Shown here one piece after another: positions 26,303-37,966 of a stretch of DNA of 64,000 bases. Every line of letters begins with the position of its first letter. Within the stretch, counting starts at the first letter, position 1. The position numbers and the translations under genes are program-made. The notes under the pieces were generated by a model. The model worked only from the letters and a program-made list of their open reading frames with translations. It had not been told where the DNA came from and did no database searches. The stretch comes from Pseudomonadota bacterium. Lineage in GTDB: Bacteria > Myxococcota_A > Polyangia > GCA-2747355. The stretch is taken from NCBI GenBank assembly GCA_016711215.1, contig JADJTL010000001.1, positions 1-64,000 of the forward strand, read 5' to 3'.

Positions 26303-27712
26303 TCAGCGCTTGGCCTGGCCCGAGGGGCCGACGTGCGGGCCACCATCTGGTGCGTAGCCGAAGATACCCATCTCCGAGAGGTCCAGCCCGTTGATCTCGT
26401 CCTCCGCCGTGACGCGATTGCCGACCAGCTTGTCGATCAGCCAGAAGCACAACGCGGCGGTCGGCGCGACCCAGAGGATGTTCGCCAAGATGCCGATCAC
26501 CGAGGCGCCGAGCTGGCCCGCGTCGCCATAGAAGAGGCCCGTGACGCCACGGGCCACGCCGTTGAGCCCCTGTCCGTAGGTCCCGTTGGCGAAGAGTCCG
26601 ACCGAGAGAATGCCCCAGATCCCATTGACCCCATGGACGGCCGACGCGCCGACCGGGTCGTCGATCTTCAGCTTTTGGTCGATGAACATCGCTGCGACGA
26701 CGACCAAGGCGCCCGCGATGCCCCCGATGACCACGGCGGCCCACGACGAGACGAAGGCACAGGGGGCCGTGATCGCCACCAGTCCGGCGAGCATGCCGTT
26801 GGCGAGCCAGGTAGGATCGGGCTTGCCGAAGCGCCACATCACGTAGAGGTAGGCGCCGAAGGCGCCGGCTGCGCCCGCAAGCATCGTGTTGACGGCGACG
26901 ACGGCCAGGCGCGTGTCCATACCGGCGAGCGTCGAGCCCGCGTTGAAGCCGAACCAGCCGAAGGCGAGGATGAAGGTGCCGACCATGACCTGGGCGATGT
27001 TATGCGCGGGGATCGCGTTCACCTTGCCGTCAGCGCCGTACTTGCCGATGCGTGGACCGAGCATCTTGGCCAGCACGAAGGCCATCACGCCGCCGGTCAT
27101 GTGCACGCAGGAGCTACCGGCGAAGTCGACGTGGCCATGGCCGAGGCCGAAGTTGGTGCCGAGCGCCGCGAGCCAGCCGCCGCCCCAAACCCAGTTGGTG
27201 TAGATCGGGTAAATCAGGGTCGAGATGGCGAAGCTGAGCAGGATGAAGCTGGAGATCTTCCAGCGCTCGGCCAGCGATCCCGTCGGGATCGTCGCCGTCG
27301 TGTCCATGAAGACCATCTGAAACAAGAACATCGTCGCCACGGCCGGTGTGAAGGTCGTCAAGGGCAACATGAAGCCGGAGTAGCCGAAGAGCCCGAAGGG
27401 CTTGCCGAAGAGCTCGATCGTGAACTCCTTGGCCAACGAGGCGTCGCCGCCCAGCGTCCCGAGGGCACCAACACCGCCCATCTGGAGGCCGAAGCCGATG
27501 AAGTAGAAGCCAAGTACCCCGATCGCGTAGACGAAGAAGTTCATGCCCATCGTGTGGGCGACGTTTTTGGCGCGGGTCAGGCCGGCCTCCACCAGCGAGA
27601 AGCCCGCCTGCATGAACATCACGAGGAAGCCCGCCATCAGCGTCCAGACGATGTTGAGGGCGGTTTGGGTGTCGGCGACCTGCTGGCTGAGCTGGGTAAT
27701 CGGATCGGCCAT
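26303..27712 (-). CDS. amtB: Ammonium transporter, Amt family
   Basis: Trimeric inner-membrane ammonium channel, 469 residues with about eleven membrane segments. The pore histidines are in SSCVHMTGG (about residue 204) and SAVHGVNGIWG (about 357). The first helix QTALNIVWTLMAGFLVMFMQ and the signature GFFGFN-like GWFGFNAGS are typical. The cytoplasmic tail EDEINGLDLSEMGIFGY is the conserved segment that contacts the P-II T-loop, so the GlnB/K encoded nearby is the obvious regulator. No cleavable signal peptide of the E. coli AmtB kind is evident. The start ATG has GAGGAG upstream and a sigma-54 motif 50 nt further. Confidence 0.96.
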   Translation of the reverse strand: MADPITQLSQQVADTQTALNIVWTLMAGFLVMFMQAGFSLVEAGLTRAKNVAHTMGMNFFVYAIGVLGFYFIGFGLQMGGVGALGTLGGDASLAKEFTIELFGKPFGLFGYSGFMLPLTTFTPAVATMFLFQMVFMDTTATIPTGSLAERWKISSFILLSFAISTLIYPIYTNWVWGGGWLAALGTNFGLGHGHVDFAGSSCVHMTGGVMAFVLAKMLGPRIGKYGADGKVNAIPAHNIAQVMVGTFILAFGWFGFNAGSTLAGMDTRLAVVAVNTMLAGAAGAFGAYLYVMWRFGKPDPTWLANGMLAGLVAITAPCAFVSSWAAVVIGGIAGALVVVAAMFIDQKLKIDDPVGASAVHGVNGIWGILSVGLFANGTYGQGLNGVARGVTGLFYGDAGQLGASVIGILANILWVAPTAALCFWLIDKLVGNRVTAEDEINGLDLSEMGIFGYAPDGGPHVGPSGQAKR

Positions 27713-27762
27713 CGATTCTTCTCCTCGCTTTGCAGCGCGTTGTAGAGGACGCGCGTCCGCAA

Positions 27763-27778
27763 AGCACCGGGCGTGCCA
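27763..27778 (-). promoter_or_regulatory. Sigma-54 promoter motif upstream of amtB
   Basis: Read on the minus strand, TGGCACGCCCGGTGCT carries a perfect -24 element (TGGCACG) and a TGC -12 element with exactly 10 nt between GG and GC. Transcription would start about 40 nt before the amtB ATG, an ideal position. Together with the glnB motif it implies nitrogen-starvation control (inference). Confidence 0.65.
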
Positions 27779-27971
27779 GACTGCGTGGCGCCTGGCCAGC
27801 CGCGAGGAGTGGTGCGGTTCCGAGGCCTTGTGCGGGCGGGGCGGGAGCTGGGCCGGCGAGTCGGGGCAGAGGGCGAAGCACGCCGCGGTGGGTTTCTCTG
27901 CAACTGGGTACGCCGAGGTGGGTTCCCCGGCGCGGAGGCGGCCGACGCGGTGGCCGCCGGTCTCGAACGCC

Positions 27972-29429
27972 TCAGCTGCCCGTGAGCTGCGCGATGACGC
28001 TCGCCGCAGAATAGGAGGACTGTCCCCGCGGTAGGAAACGCAGGAGCCCGGCCAGGTCGTCGCCGGCGGTCACGAGTGGGGGCTCGGCGTAGCCGTTACG
28101 ACGCTGCCCGAGACCGACGTTGGCCAGCAGCGCGTTACACAGGCACTTGCGTCCCTGCGCCTGCTCCGGACGTCCGCGCTTGAGCTCGAAGGTTCGGTCG
28201 CTCTCGGCCGCGCAGCGATAGCCGATCGTCCCGCCCTCGGCCTTGAAGGGGGTGCGGAGGTAGCCGACGTCGCAGATCCGACGGCGCTGCTGATAGACCT
28301 CGGCCTCGGAGAGCGTCTGCGGCAGGTCGAGCACCTTGAAGGGAAAGCCGGTTGGAGAGGCGTGGGCGTCGGTGAAGACGCAGGCCTCACCAGCGAGGAC
28401 GCGGCGCAGGGTCTCGCCCTTGAGGTGCTGGTCGAGGCCCGACTCCTCGCAGAAGGCGAAGGCGGTGCCCACCTGGATGCCCGCCGCGCCAACCGCGAGC
28501 GCGTGCTCTAGCGCCTCCCGGCTGGCGCAGCCGCCGCCGACCCAGAAAGGGCGCCCGAGCTTCGCCACCTGCGCCAGGTCGATCTCGTCGTCAGGGCCGT
28601 AGACGGGCTGGCCCGCGGCGTCGAACTGTCGCCGGCCGCGCGGCGGCGCGTTATGTCCGCCCGCCGTCGACCGCTCGATGACGAAGCCCTCGGGTGGCAC
28701 CTCGATCGCCTGCGCGAGGTGGGTCGCCAGCTCGACGGAGGAGACGATGGCGAGGAAGCGCGGCCGCCGCGGTGGCGGGGTACCGGCGTCGAAGAGCTCG
28801 GTTGGACTGAAGCGCACCCTGAAGTCGTCGGCGGGCGCGGCGTACTGGACCTTGAGGTCCAACGACACGTCCTCGTTGCGCGCCAGCTTGGTCAGGACCG
28901 CGCCGATCGGCGCGGGACTGCCGGCGCCGATGATCACGAAGTCGACGCCCGCGAGCATCGCACCGTAGAGCGATGCGAGCAGCGGAAGTTGGATCTTGAA
29001 GAGGAAGTTGATGCCGATCAGCCCGCCCTGGCCCTGCTCCTTGGCCAGCGTGACCTCGGCGAAGTTGGCGACGACCGAGAGCTCCTGCAGCGCGCGGGTC
29101 GGCTGCATGCCGTACATCGGTACGCCCTTGAAGGGCTCCGTCGGCGCCTGCCCTTCAGCGACGAAGTAGCGCTCGAGGACGCGCGTGGCCATCGCGGGCG
29201 CGGGGAAGCGCCCGAGGGCGCGCCGAAGGTGGCCGCCCGGATCGCCGAGCTGGAGCTGTCTGGCGTAGACGACCTCGAGCGCCGTGCCCGAGACGACGCC
29301 GAGCTGGCCGGTTCGCGCCACCGCCCCGGCAAGCTGCCAACCCGATATCCCGACGCCCATGCCACCTTGGATCACCCGCGGCAGGCCGCCGCCCGGCGCC
29401 GACGTTAGGGTAACGGTTGCGTCGTTCAT
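27972..29429 (-). CDS. Nitronate monooxygenase-like TIM-barrel flavoprotein
   Basis: Protein of 485 residues in the nitronate monooxygenase / 2-nitropropane dioxygenase superfamily (FMN-binding TIM barrel). It begins with the family segment LPRVIQGGMGVGIS and has GGLIGINFLFK, FVIIGAGSPAP, a catalytic-region His in STAGGHNAPPRG, and the FMN phosphate loops WVGGGCAS and GAAGIQVGTAFAFC. The size and the long C-terminal region with Cys residues (GRKCLCNALL) resemble the larger PfaD-like branch rather than the 320-residue enzymes. The substrate is therefore uncertain: nitronate oxidation, or an enoyl-reductase step of lipid synthesis. The ATG at 29429 has only a weak ribosome site. Confidence 0.8.
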   Translation of the reverse strand: MNDATVTLTSAPGGGLPRVIQGGMGVGISGWQLAGAVARTGQLGVVSGTALEVVYARQLQLGDPGGHLRRALGRFPAPAMATRVLERYFVAEGQAPTEPFKGVPMYGMQPTRALQELSVVANFAEVTLAKEQGQGGLIGINFLFKIQLPLLASLYGAMLAGVDFVIIGAGSPAPIGAVLTKLARNEDVSLDLKVQYAAPADDFRVRFSPTELFDAGTPPPRRPRFLAIVSSVELATHLAQAIEVPPEGFVIERSTAGGHNAPPRGRRQFDAAGQPVYGPDDEIDLAQVAKLGRPFWVGGGCASREALEHALAVGAAGIQVGTAFAFCEESGLDQHLKGETLRRVLAGEACVFTDAHASPTGFPFKVLDLPQTLSEAEVYQQRRRICDVGYLRTPFKAEGGTIGYRCAAESDRTFELKRGRPEQAQGRKCLCNALLANVGLGQRRNGYAEPPLVTAGDDLAGLLRFLPRGQSSYSAASVIAQLTGS

Positions 29430-29543
29430 TGGCGTCTTCTTTCCGTGGTCTTGGGGCCGCATGTAGCACACCCGCTGACGACTACCAGCCGATTGTCATG
29501 AAGTGGTCATCGGCCGGCGCGCGCGCTCTTGCCGCAGCGCGCG

Positions 29544-30224
29544 TCAGCGCTTCGGCTGGTAGAGCGCCTGGAGGTTGGCGCCGAGCAGACCCGCGTCGTA
29601 GCTGCGCTCGTCGATCAGGGGCAGCCCGCGGGCCTGCTGCTCGTCGACCAGGACGATCAGGCGCAGCTGCTCGGTGCGGGTCGAGATGCGATCGGCCGCG
29701 GCATCGTCGGTCAGCCAGCGGTAGCGGTCGAAGGCGCGGAGGTCCAGCGGGCCGGTGTAGCCACGCAGCGTCTTCTCGCGCTCGACGTTGAAGTACTGGG
29801 CGAAGTACGACATCGCCAGCTCACGCACGCTGCGATACACGGGGTCGCGGTAGCGCAGGCCCGTGGTGTTGGACTTGGCGAGGGCGCCCCAGCAGCGGCC
29901 CTCGCGGAAGAGCGCCAGCAGGTGCTCGTCGTCGCGCCCGTTGGCCATCAGATCGAGCAGCAGCGGCTTGTGGCCGAGTCGTCGTAGCGCCGCGGCCGCG
30001 AAGAGCGCGCCGTCGAAGCAATGGGCGGTGCGCTCGCGGAGCACCCGCAAGGGGCAGCGGTAGAAGCTGTCGGGGCTGTAGCGCAGCGTCTCGAGCCAGG
30101 CCTGAATAGCGGGCGGGCTCGTCAGTCCCGCCATCAGCCGTCGCTCCGCCGCAGTCAGCGCCGCGTCGAAGGCCACGTCGGCTACCGATGGCTCCGAGGC
30201 GCGCGGCGGGCTGGAAGCGTGCAT
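29544..30224 (-). CDS. Transglutaminase-like cysteine protease-fold protein
   Basis: Protein of 226 residues with the core of the transglutaminase-like superfamily. A nucleophile Cys69 sits at the head of a helix (HCFDGALFAAAAL), His101 in DDEHLLALF and Asn119 in AKSNTTGL take the place of the usual Cys-His-Asp triad. No signal peptide, so it is likely cytoplasmic. Homologues in bacteria act as amidases, proteases or structural domains; the substrate here is unknown. It follows leuB by 56 nt on the same strand and may be read through from the ilv-leu operon, though an inverted repeat (30254-30260 with 30276-30282) lies between. Confidence 0.7.
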   Translation of the reverse strand: MHASSPPRASEPSVADVAFDAALTAAERRLMAGLTSPPAIQAWLETLRYSPDSFYRCPLRVLRERTAHCFDGALFAAAALRRLGHKPLLLDLMANGRDDEHLLALFREGRCWGALAKSNTTGLRYRDPVYRSVRELAMSYFAQYFNVEREKTLRGYTGPLDLRAFDRYRWLTDDAAADRISTRTEQLRLIVLVDEQQARGLPLIDERSYDAGLLGANLQALYQPKR

Positions 30225-30280
30225 CCGTCGATCCCCTCGGTCGCGTCTCCGCCGAGTCTCAGTCGCGTCGCAGTCGAGAC

Positions 30281-31345
30281 TCAGTCGAGTCGCGCCAGGA
30301 CTGCCTCGGTCATCGCGCTGGTCCCCAGTGTGCCGCCGAGGTCGCGCGTGCGGGCACCCTCGTTGATCGCGCGCTCGACCGCTTGCTCGATGGCGCGCGC
30401 CTCGGCCTCCAGGCCGAGCGAGTGCCGCAGCAGCAGCGCCGCGCTGAGCATCGTACCGAGCGGGTTGGCCACGCCCTTGCCCGCGATGTCCGGCGCCGAG
30501 CCATGGATCGGCTCGTAGAGGCCACGGCGGCCCTCGCCGGTCGAAGCGCTGGGCAGCAGCCCCAGCGAGCCGCCGATCACCGCTGCCTCGTCCGTGAGGA
30601 TGTCGCCGAACATGTTCTCGGTGACGATCACGTCGAAGGCGGCCGGCTGCGTCACCAGCCGCATCGCCGCCGAGTCGACGAGTTGATGCTCGAGCTTGAT
30701 CGCCGGGTACTCGGCCGCGACCTCGATCGCGACCTGGCGCCAGAGCCGCGAGGACTCGAGCACGTTGGCCTTGTCGACGGAGGTGACGTGGCCGCGGCGC
30801 TGCCCGGCGAGCTGACAGGCGAGGCGGACGACGCGGCGAATCTCGACGTCGGTGTATTCGAGGGTGTCGACCGCGCGCTCGCTGCCGTCCTCGCGCCGCT
30901 CGCGCAGCCGCGGCTGGCCGAAGTAGAGGCCCCCCGTCAGCTCACGCACGACCAGCAGGTCGACGCCCTGCAACCGCTCTGCCTTCAGCGGCGAGGCGTC
31001 GGCCAGCGCTGGATAGACCCGTACCGGTCGGAGATTGGCATAGAGGCCCAGGGCCTTGCGGATCCCGAGCAGCCCCTGCTCCGGGCGCACGGGCGCGCGG
31101 GGGTCGTCCCACTTCGGGCCGCCGACCGCCCCGAGCAACACGGCATCGGCGCGCAGACAGGCCTCGACGGTGGCCGCAGGGAGCGGCCCTCCCGTGGCAT
31201 CGATCGCCACGCCGCCGATCTGCTGCTCGTCGTAGCGCAGCGCGTGGCCATGACGCTTGGCTACCGCGTCGAGGAGGCGCCGCGTCGCCGCCACGATCTC
31301 CGGTCCGATGCCGTCGCCGCCCAAGAGTACGATCGTTGCGTCCAC
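30281..31345 (-). CDS. leuB: 3-isopropylmalate dehydrogenase
   Basis: NAD-dependent oxidative decarboxylation of 3-isopropylmalate to 2-ketoisocaproate precursor in leucine synthesis; cytoplasmic homodimer. The 354-residue length fits. It starts LLGGDGIGPEI, carries the substrate Arg motif NLRPVRV and RELTGGLYFG, and has ENMFGDILTDE and YEPIHGSAPDIAGKG for metal/NAD binding. The start is a GTG preceded by GGAGGGAAG. It is the last core gene of ilvBN-leuACDB, 76 nt after leuD. Confidence 0.96.
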   Translation of the reverse strand: MDATIVLLGGDGIGPEIVAATRRLLDAVAKRHGHALRYDEQQIGGVAIDATGGPLPAATVEACLRADAVLLGAVGGPKWDDPRAPVRPEQGLLGIRKALGLYANLRPVRVYPALADASPLKAERLQGVDLLVVRELTGGLYFGQPRLRERREDGSERAVDTLEYTDVEIRRVVRLACQLAGQRRGHVTSVDKANVLESSRLWRQVAIEVAAEYPAIKLEHQLVDSAAMRLVTQPAAFDVIVTENMFGDILTDEAAVIGGSLGLLPSASTGEGRRGLYEPIHGSAPDIAGKGVANPLGTMLSAALLLRHSLGLEAEARAIEQAVERAINEGARTRDLGGTLGTSAMTEAVLARLD

Positions 31346-31421
31346 CGCTTCCCTCCGTCAGTGCTGCCTCAGTGCTGCATTCGCACCGATGCGTCTTGGT
31401 GTGGCCTGGCCAGGCGGCGCC

Positions 31422-31994
31422 TCAGCTCTGCTGCTGGGCCTCGAAGGCGGCGATCTGCTCAGCATGGCCCAGCAGGTAGTCGAGCTGATCGATGCCGCGC
31501 AGCAGGCAGTCGCGCGCGAAGCGGTCGATCGGGAACTCCGTCGCGGGGCCTCCCGGCCAGCGCAGGTGCTGGGCCTCGAGGTCGATCGTCAGCGCCAGGT
31601 CGGGCTGAGCCTGCAGCAGCGCGACGAGCTGCCCGTGGAGCGCGGGCGTGACGGCGACCGGCAGCAGGCCGTTCTTCAGCGCGTTGTTGCGGAAGATATC
31701 CGCGAAGGAGGTCGAGACCACGGCGCGGAAGCCGGCCGCGATGAGCGCCCACGGCGCGTGCTCGCGCGAGGATCCGCAGCCGAAGTTATCGCCGGTCACG
31801 AGCACCTGCGCGCCCGCCGCCGCCGGCTGATTGAGGACGAAGGAGGGTTCCTTGCGCCAGTCGCAGAACAACGCCTCGCCGAGGCCGTCCTTGTCGGTGA
31901 CCTTGAGGAAGCGCGCCGGAATGATCTGGTCGGTGTCGATGTTGTCGATCGGCAGCACGACGGCCCGCGCTGTGAGTGTCTTGAACTGCGCCAT
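31422..31994 (-). CDS. leuD: 3-isopropylmalate dehydratase, small subunit
   Basis: Swivel-domain subunit (190 residues) that pairs with LeuC to isomerise 2- to 3-isopropylmalate. It has the signature DNFGCGSSREHAPWAL and the starting motif LPIDNIDTDQIIPARFL. The ATG is one nucleotide after the leuC stop, with GGGG 6 nt upstream, so the two subunits are translated from adjacent frames and made in step. Confidence 0.95.
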   Translation of the reverse strand: MAQFKTLTARAVVLPIDNIDTDQIIPARFLKVTDKDGLGEALFCDWRKEPSFVLNQPAAAGAQVLVTGDNFGCGSSREHAPWALIAAGFRAVVSTSFADIFRNNALKNGLLPVAVTPALHGQLVALLQAQPDLALTIDLEAQHLRWPGGPATEFPIDRFARDCLLRGIDQLDYLLGHAEQIAAFEAQQQS

Positions 31995-31995
31995 C

Positions 31996-33432
<1,437 letters not shown>

Positions 33433-33476
33433 GCGAAGTCTCCTCGGGAACCCGGCGGGTGGGCCCCCTGCCTGCG

Positions 33477-35147
<1,671 letters not shown>

Positions 35148-35263
35148 CGCTCACCCCCAGGGCGCTGGCCCTCGCCAGAGGCGCCCGCCTGCTGCGCGCT
35201 CCACCGGTGACGCCGCGGCCGCGCTCGCTTGCTGCGCGCGCGGTCCGCGCGTGGGCGCTGGTG

Positions 35264-35812
35264 CTACGCCGCGCTCGAGGCCGCCAGCGGACGAGCCCCG
35301 CTGCCCGGCTCCACCGTGGCCAGCTCGGCGCTGCGGGTCATCGCCACCATGCCGCTGTTGACCATCTCGAGGATGCCGAAGGGCCGGAGCAGCGCGACGA
35401 GGCCGTCGATCTTCTCCTGCTCGCCGGTGATCTCGACGATCAGCGCATCGGTGGCGATGTCGACCACGCGCGCGCGGAAGACCTTGGCGATCTCGAGGAT
35501 CTCCGCGCGTTCGGTGGCGGCGGCCTTGACCTTGATCAGCGCCAGGTCGCGCGCGACCGAGGGAACGGCCGTGATGTCGCGCACGCGCAGGACATTGACC
35601 AGCTTGTAGAGATGCGCCTCGAGCCGCCGCGCCGTGTCGTCGTCGGCGCAGGTGATCATCGTCAGGCGCGAGACGCCCGGCTCGTGCGTGCGTCCGACCG
35701 TCAGCGACTCGATGTTGTAGGCACGGCGGCGAAAGAGCGAGACGACGCGGTTCAGCACGCCGGGCTTGTCTTCGACATAGGCGATGAAGGTACGGGAAAT
35801 CGCGCGATCCAT
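35264..35812 (-). CDS. ilvN: Acetolactate synthase, small (regulatory) subunit
   Basis: ACT-domain subunit of 182 residues that binds valine and gives feedback control of IlvB; some homologues are called IlvH. The N-terminal ACT domain reads VEDKPGVLNRVVSLF and is followed by NIESLTVG; the second ACT-like half follows from about residue 80 to 155, ending IVEITGEQEKIDGL and a short Ala-rich tail. It begins 2 nt after the ilvB stop, so the subunits are coupled. Confidence 0.94.
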   Translation of the reverse strand: MDRAISRTFIAYVEDKPGVLNRVVSLFRRRAYNIESLTVGRTHEPGVSRLTMITCADDDTARRLEAHLYKLVNVLRVRDITAVPSVARDLALIKVKAAATERAEILEIAKVFRARVVDIATDALIVEITGEQEKIDGLVALLRPFGILEMVNSGMVAMTRSAELATVEPGSGARPLAASSAA

Positions 35813-35814
35813 CG

Positions 35815-37518
35815 TTACACCTCCGAAGTCGGGCTGCGATGCGGGCGGCGGATCATCTTGTCCAGGTCCGCACCGGCCGGCACCATCGGGTAGACGCTGT
35901 CTTCCTTCTCGACGCGGAACTCGACCAGGAAGGTGCCCGGCGCCTTGCGTGCGGTCTCGATCGCGCCGGCCACCTGGTCACGCCGCGTCACCACCAGGCC
36001 CTGAAGCCCGTGGGCCTCGGCCAGCTTGACGAAGTCGGGGCTCTTCATCGGTGTCGCCGAGTAGCGGCGATCATAGAAGAACTCCTGCCACTGCCGCACC
36101 ATCCCGAGGTAGCCGTTGTTGATCACGGCGATGTTGAGCTTGAGCTGCTCCTGGGCGCAGGTCGCGAGCTCGCACGCCGTCATCTGGAAGCCGCCGTCGC
36201 CGGCGATCGCCCAGATCTCCTCCTGGGGCTGCGCGAAGCGCGCGCCGATCGCTGCCGGCAGCGCGAAGCCCATCGTGCCCAGGCCGCCCGAGGTCAGCAG
36301 CTTGCGCGGGTAGTCGTGCTTGTAATACTGCGCCTCCCACATCTGATGCTGGCCGACGTCGGAGACCACCAAGGCCTTGCCCTCGGTCGCGCGCCAGAGA
36401 TCGTGCATCACGTGGGCGGCATAGAGGTGGCCGTCGTCGGGCAGCGCCTGGATGTCGCGCACGGCGGTCTCGCCCTTCAGCGTCGCGATGCGCGCCAGCC
36501 ACTCGGCGCGGTCCTTATGCTCGAGCTGCGGCTGCAGCGCCAGCAGCGTGGTGCGCAGGTCGGCGACGATCGGCAGGTCGACCTTGACGTTCTTGTTGAT
36601 CTCGGAGGCATCGATGTCGATGTGGATCTTGCGCGCGTGTGGCGCGTAGGTCGCCAGCTTGCCGGTCACGCGATCGTCGAAGCGCATGCCGAGGGCGATC
36701 AGCAGATCGGCCTCCTGGATCGCCGTGTTGACCCAGGCCTCGCCGTGCATCCCCATCATGCCGAGGCTCAGCGCGTGGGTCGCCGGAAAGCCGCCCAGGC
36801 CGAGCAGCGTCAGGGCGACGGGCAGGTGGCCCGTCTCGGCGAAGCGCACGACCTCGGCGGTGGCGCCGGACTGGACCACGCCCTGGCCCGACAGGATCAG
36901 CGGGCGCTTGGCGTCATGGATCAGCTCCAGCGCCCGCGTCAGCGCGGCCTGCGGCACGGCGGCGGGCTCGCGATAGCCCGGCAGCTCGATGGGATTGTTA
37001 TCCCAGGCGAACTCGGTCGAGGCCTGCTGCGCGTCCTTGGTGATGTCGACGACCACCGGCCCGGGACGTCCCGAGCGTGCGATGTAGAACGCCTCGCGCA
37101 GCGCGGGGGCGATCTCGTCGGCGCGGGTCACCAGGTAGTTATGCTTGGTGATCGGCAGCGTCACGCCGGTGAGGTCGGTCTCCTGGAAGCCGTCGGTTCC
37201 CAGCAGAAAGCCCGCGACCTGGCCGGTGATGCAGACGATCGGCGAGGAGTCCATCATCGCCGTGGCGATGCCCGTGACCAGGTTGAGCGCGCCCGGGCCC
37301 GAGGTGGCCACCGCGACGCCGACCTTGCCCGAGGCGCGGGCGTAGCCGTCGGCCATGTGCGCGGCCCCTTGCTCGTGGCGCACCAGCACATGGCGCACGT
37401 CGTAGTCGAGCAAGGCGTCATAGGCCGGCATGATCGCCCCGCCGGGGTAGCCGAAGCAGACCTCCACGCCCTCGCGAGCGAGCACCTCCCAGATCACCTG
37501 GGCTCCCGTGCGTTGCAT
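35815..37518 (-). CDS. ilvB: Acetolactate synthase, large (catalytic) subunit
   Basis: ThDP- and FAD-dependent enzyme of 567 residues that makes acetolactate or acetohydroxybutyrate, first common step to Val, Leu and Ile. It has the N-terminal FGYPGGAIMPAYDALL, the RHEQGAAHMADGYAR segment with the conserved Gln, and the ThDP-magnesium motif GDGGFQMTACELAT near residue 425. The ATG at 37518 has AAGGAGGAG upstream. It heads the ilvBN-leuACDB operon and lies 67 nt downstream of a strong intrinsic terminator, which itself follows a Leu/Val-rich leader peptide; this is the expected gene for attenuation control. Confidence 0.97.
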   Translation of the reverse strand: MQRTGAQVIWEVLAREGVEVCFGYPGGAIMPAYDALLDYDVRHVLVRHEQGAAHMADGYARASGKVGVAVATSGPGALNLVTGIATAMMDSSPIVCITGQVAGFLLGTDGFQETDLTGVTLPITKHNYLVTRADEIAPALREAFYIARSGRPGPVVVDITKDAQQASTEFAWDNNPIELPGYREPAAVPQAALTRALELIHDAKRPLILSGQGVVQSGATAEVVRFAETGHLPVALTLLGLGGFPATHALSLGMMGMHGEAWVNTAIQEADLLIALGMRFDDRVTGKLATYAPHARKIHIDIDASEINKNVKVDLPIVADLRTTLLALQPQLEHKDRAEWLARIATLKGETAVRDIQALPDDGHLYAAHVMHDLWRATEGKALVVSDVGQHQMWEAQYYKHDYPRKLLTSGGLGTMGFALPAAIGARFAQPQEEIWAIAGDGGFQMTACELATCAQEQLKLNIAVINNGYLGMVRQWQEFFYDRRYSATPMKSPDFVKLAEAHGLQGLVVTRRDQVAGAIETARKAPGTFLVEFRVEKEDSVYPMVPAGADLDKMIRRPHRSPTSEV

Positions 37519-37560
37519 GATGTTCTCCTCCTTGCGGCTGATGACCCCGCTGGGGGCCGG

Positions 37561-37582
37561 ACCTAGCACGAACCCGCTAGGT
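37561..37582. promoter_or_regulatory. 7-bp inverted repeat between attenuator and ilvB
   Basis: ACCTAGC and GCTAGGT are exact reverse complements separated by 8 nt, placed between the attenuator T-tract and the ilvB ribosome site. On the ilvB transcript it would form a small hairpin. It may shape the leader or be an operator. Confidence 0.35.
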
Positions 37583-37585
37583 GTT

Positions 37586-37624
37586 GAAAACAAAAACCCC
37601 CGCAGCCAGTCTTGGTTGCGGGGG
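37586..37624 (-). terminator. Intrinsic terminator (attenuator) upstream of ilvB
   Basis: On the minus strand a 12-bp stem, CCCCCGCAACCA pairing with TGGCTGCGGGGG (one G-T pair), closes a 4-nt loop and is followed by TTTTTGTTTT. This is the cleanest intrinsic terminator in the window. It sits before, not after, a gene and 22 nt downstream of the leader-peptide stop, so it is best read as the attenuator of the ilv-leu operon. Confidence 0.85.
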
Positions 37625-37646
37625 CGAAGGCTGACTCCGAGTTACG

Positions 37647-37751
37647 CTAAACCCAGGGAGGCCCACACCCCGCGCCTACACCGACGAGCAGTACGAGAGC
37701 GAGGACGGGCAGACCAAGGAACACGGGCGCCTGTGACGGCCGCTGAAACAT
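37647..37751 (-). CDS. Branched-chain leader peptide (attenuation control)
   Basis: Short open frame of 34 codons ending 22 nt before the attenuator. Its middle stretch VFLGLPVLALVLLVGV has 11 Leu or Val codons in 16, with no isoleucine. Codons include the less common CTT and GTA. The bases coding Gly-Ala-Gly near its end contain GCGGGG, which can pair with the CCCCGC of the terminator's 5' arm, giving an antiterminator when a ribosome stalls on the Leu/Val codons. This mirrors ilvB/leu leaders of Proteobacteria. The start is uncertain: ATG 37751 lacks a clear ribosome site, and in-frame ATG 37826 or TTG 37865 would lengthen it. An alternative, less likely reading is a truncated lipoprotein signal (GAGC). 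Confidence 0.7.
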   Translation of the reverse strand: MFQRPSQAPVFLGLPVLALVLLVGVGAGCGPPWV

Positions 37752-37909
37752 CGGCTGCAACGGCGCCCGGGACGCGGGCGTGCAGGACGAGGGAGTGCGG
37801 GACACGGAGACGCGACGGTTCAGCATAGCGGCCGGAGTGTGCGGCGAGGGCAAGGGGTGAGTCAAGAAGAATCGCCCTTCCCTGGCTAGCGGTTCAGCCC
37901 GTTCATCAC

Positions 37910-37966
37910 TTGTTCTATTGTTGTCTATTGTTGTCTATTGCTGGTGGTGTTGTCTATTGCTGGTGG
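37910..37966. repeat. AT-richer TTGTCTATTG repeat at a gene end
   Basis: Four copies of a unit close to ttgtctattg, the last two extended by ctggtgg, form an AT-richer island in a GC-rich genome. The minus-strand membrane-protein gene ends inside it, so its last residues are repeat-encoded. Confidence 0.6.
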
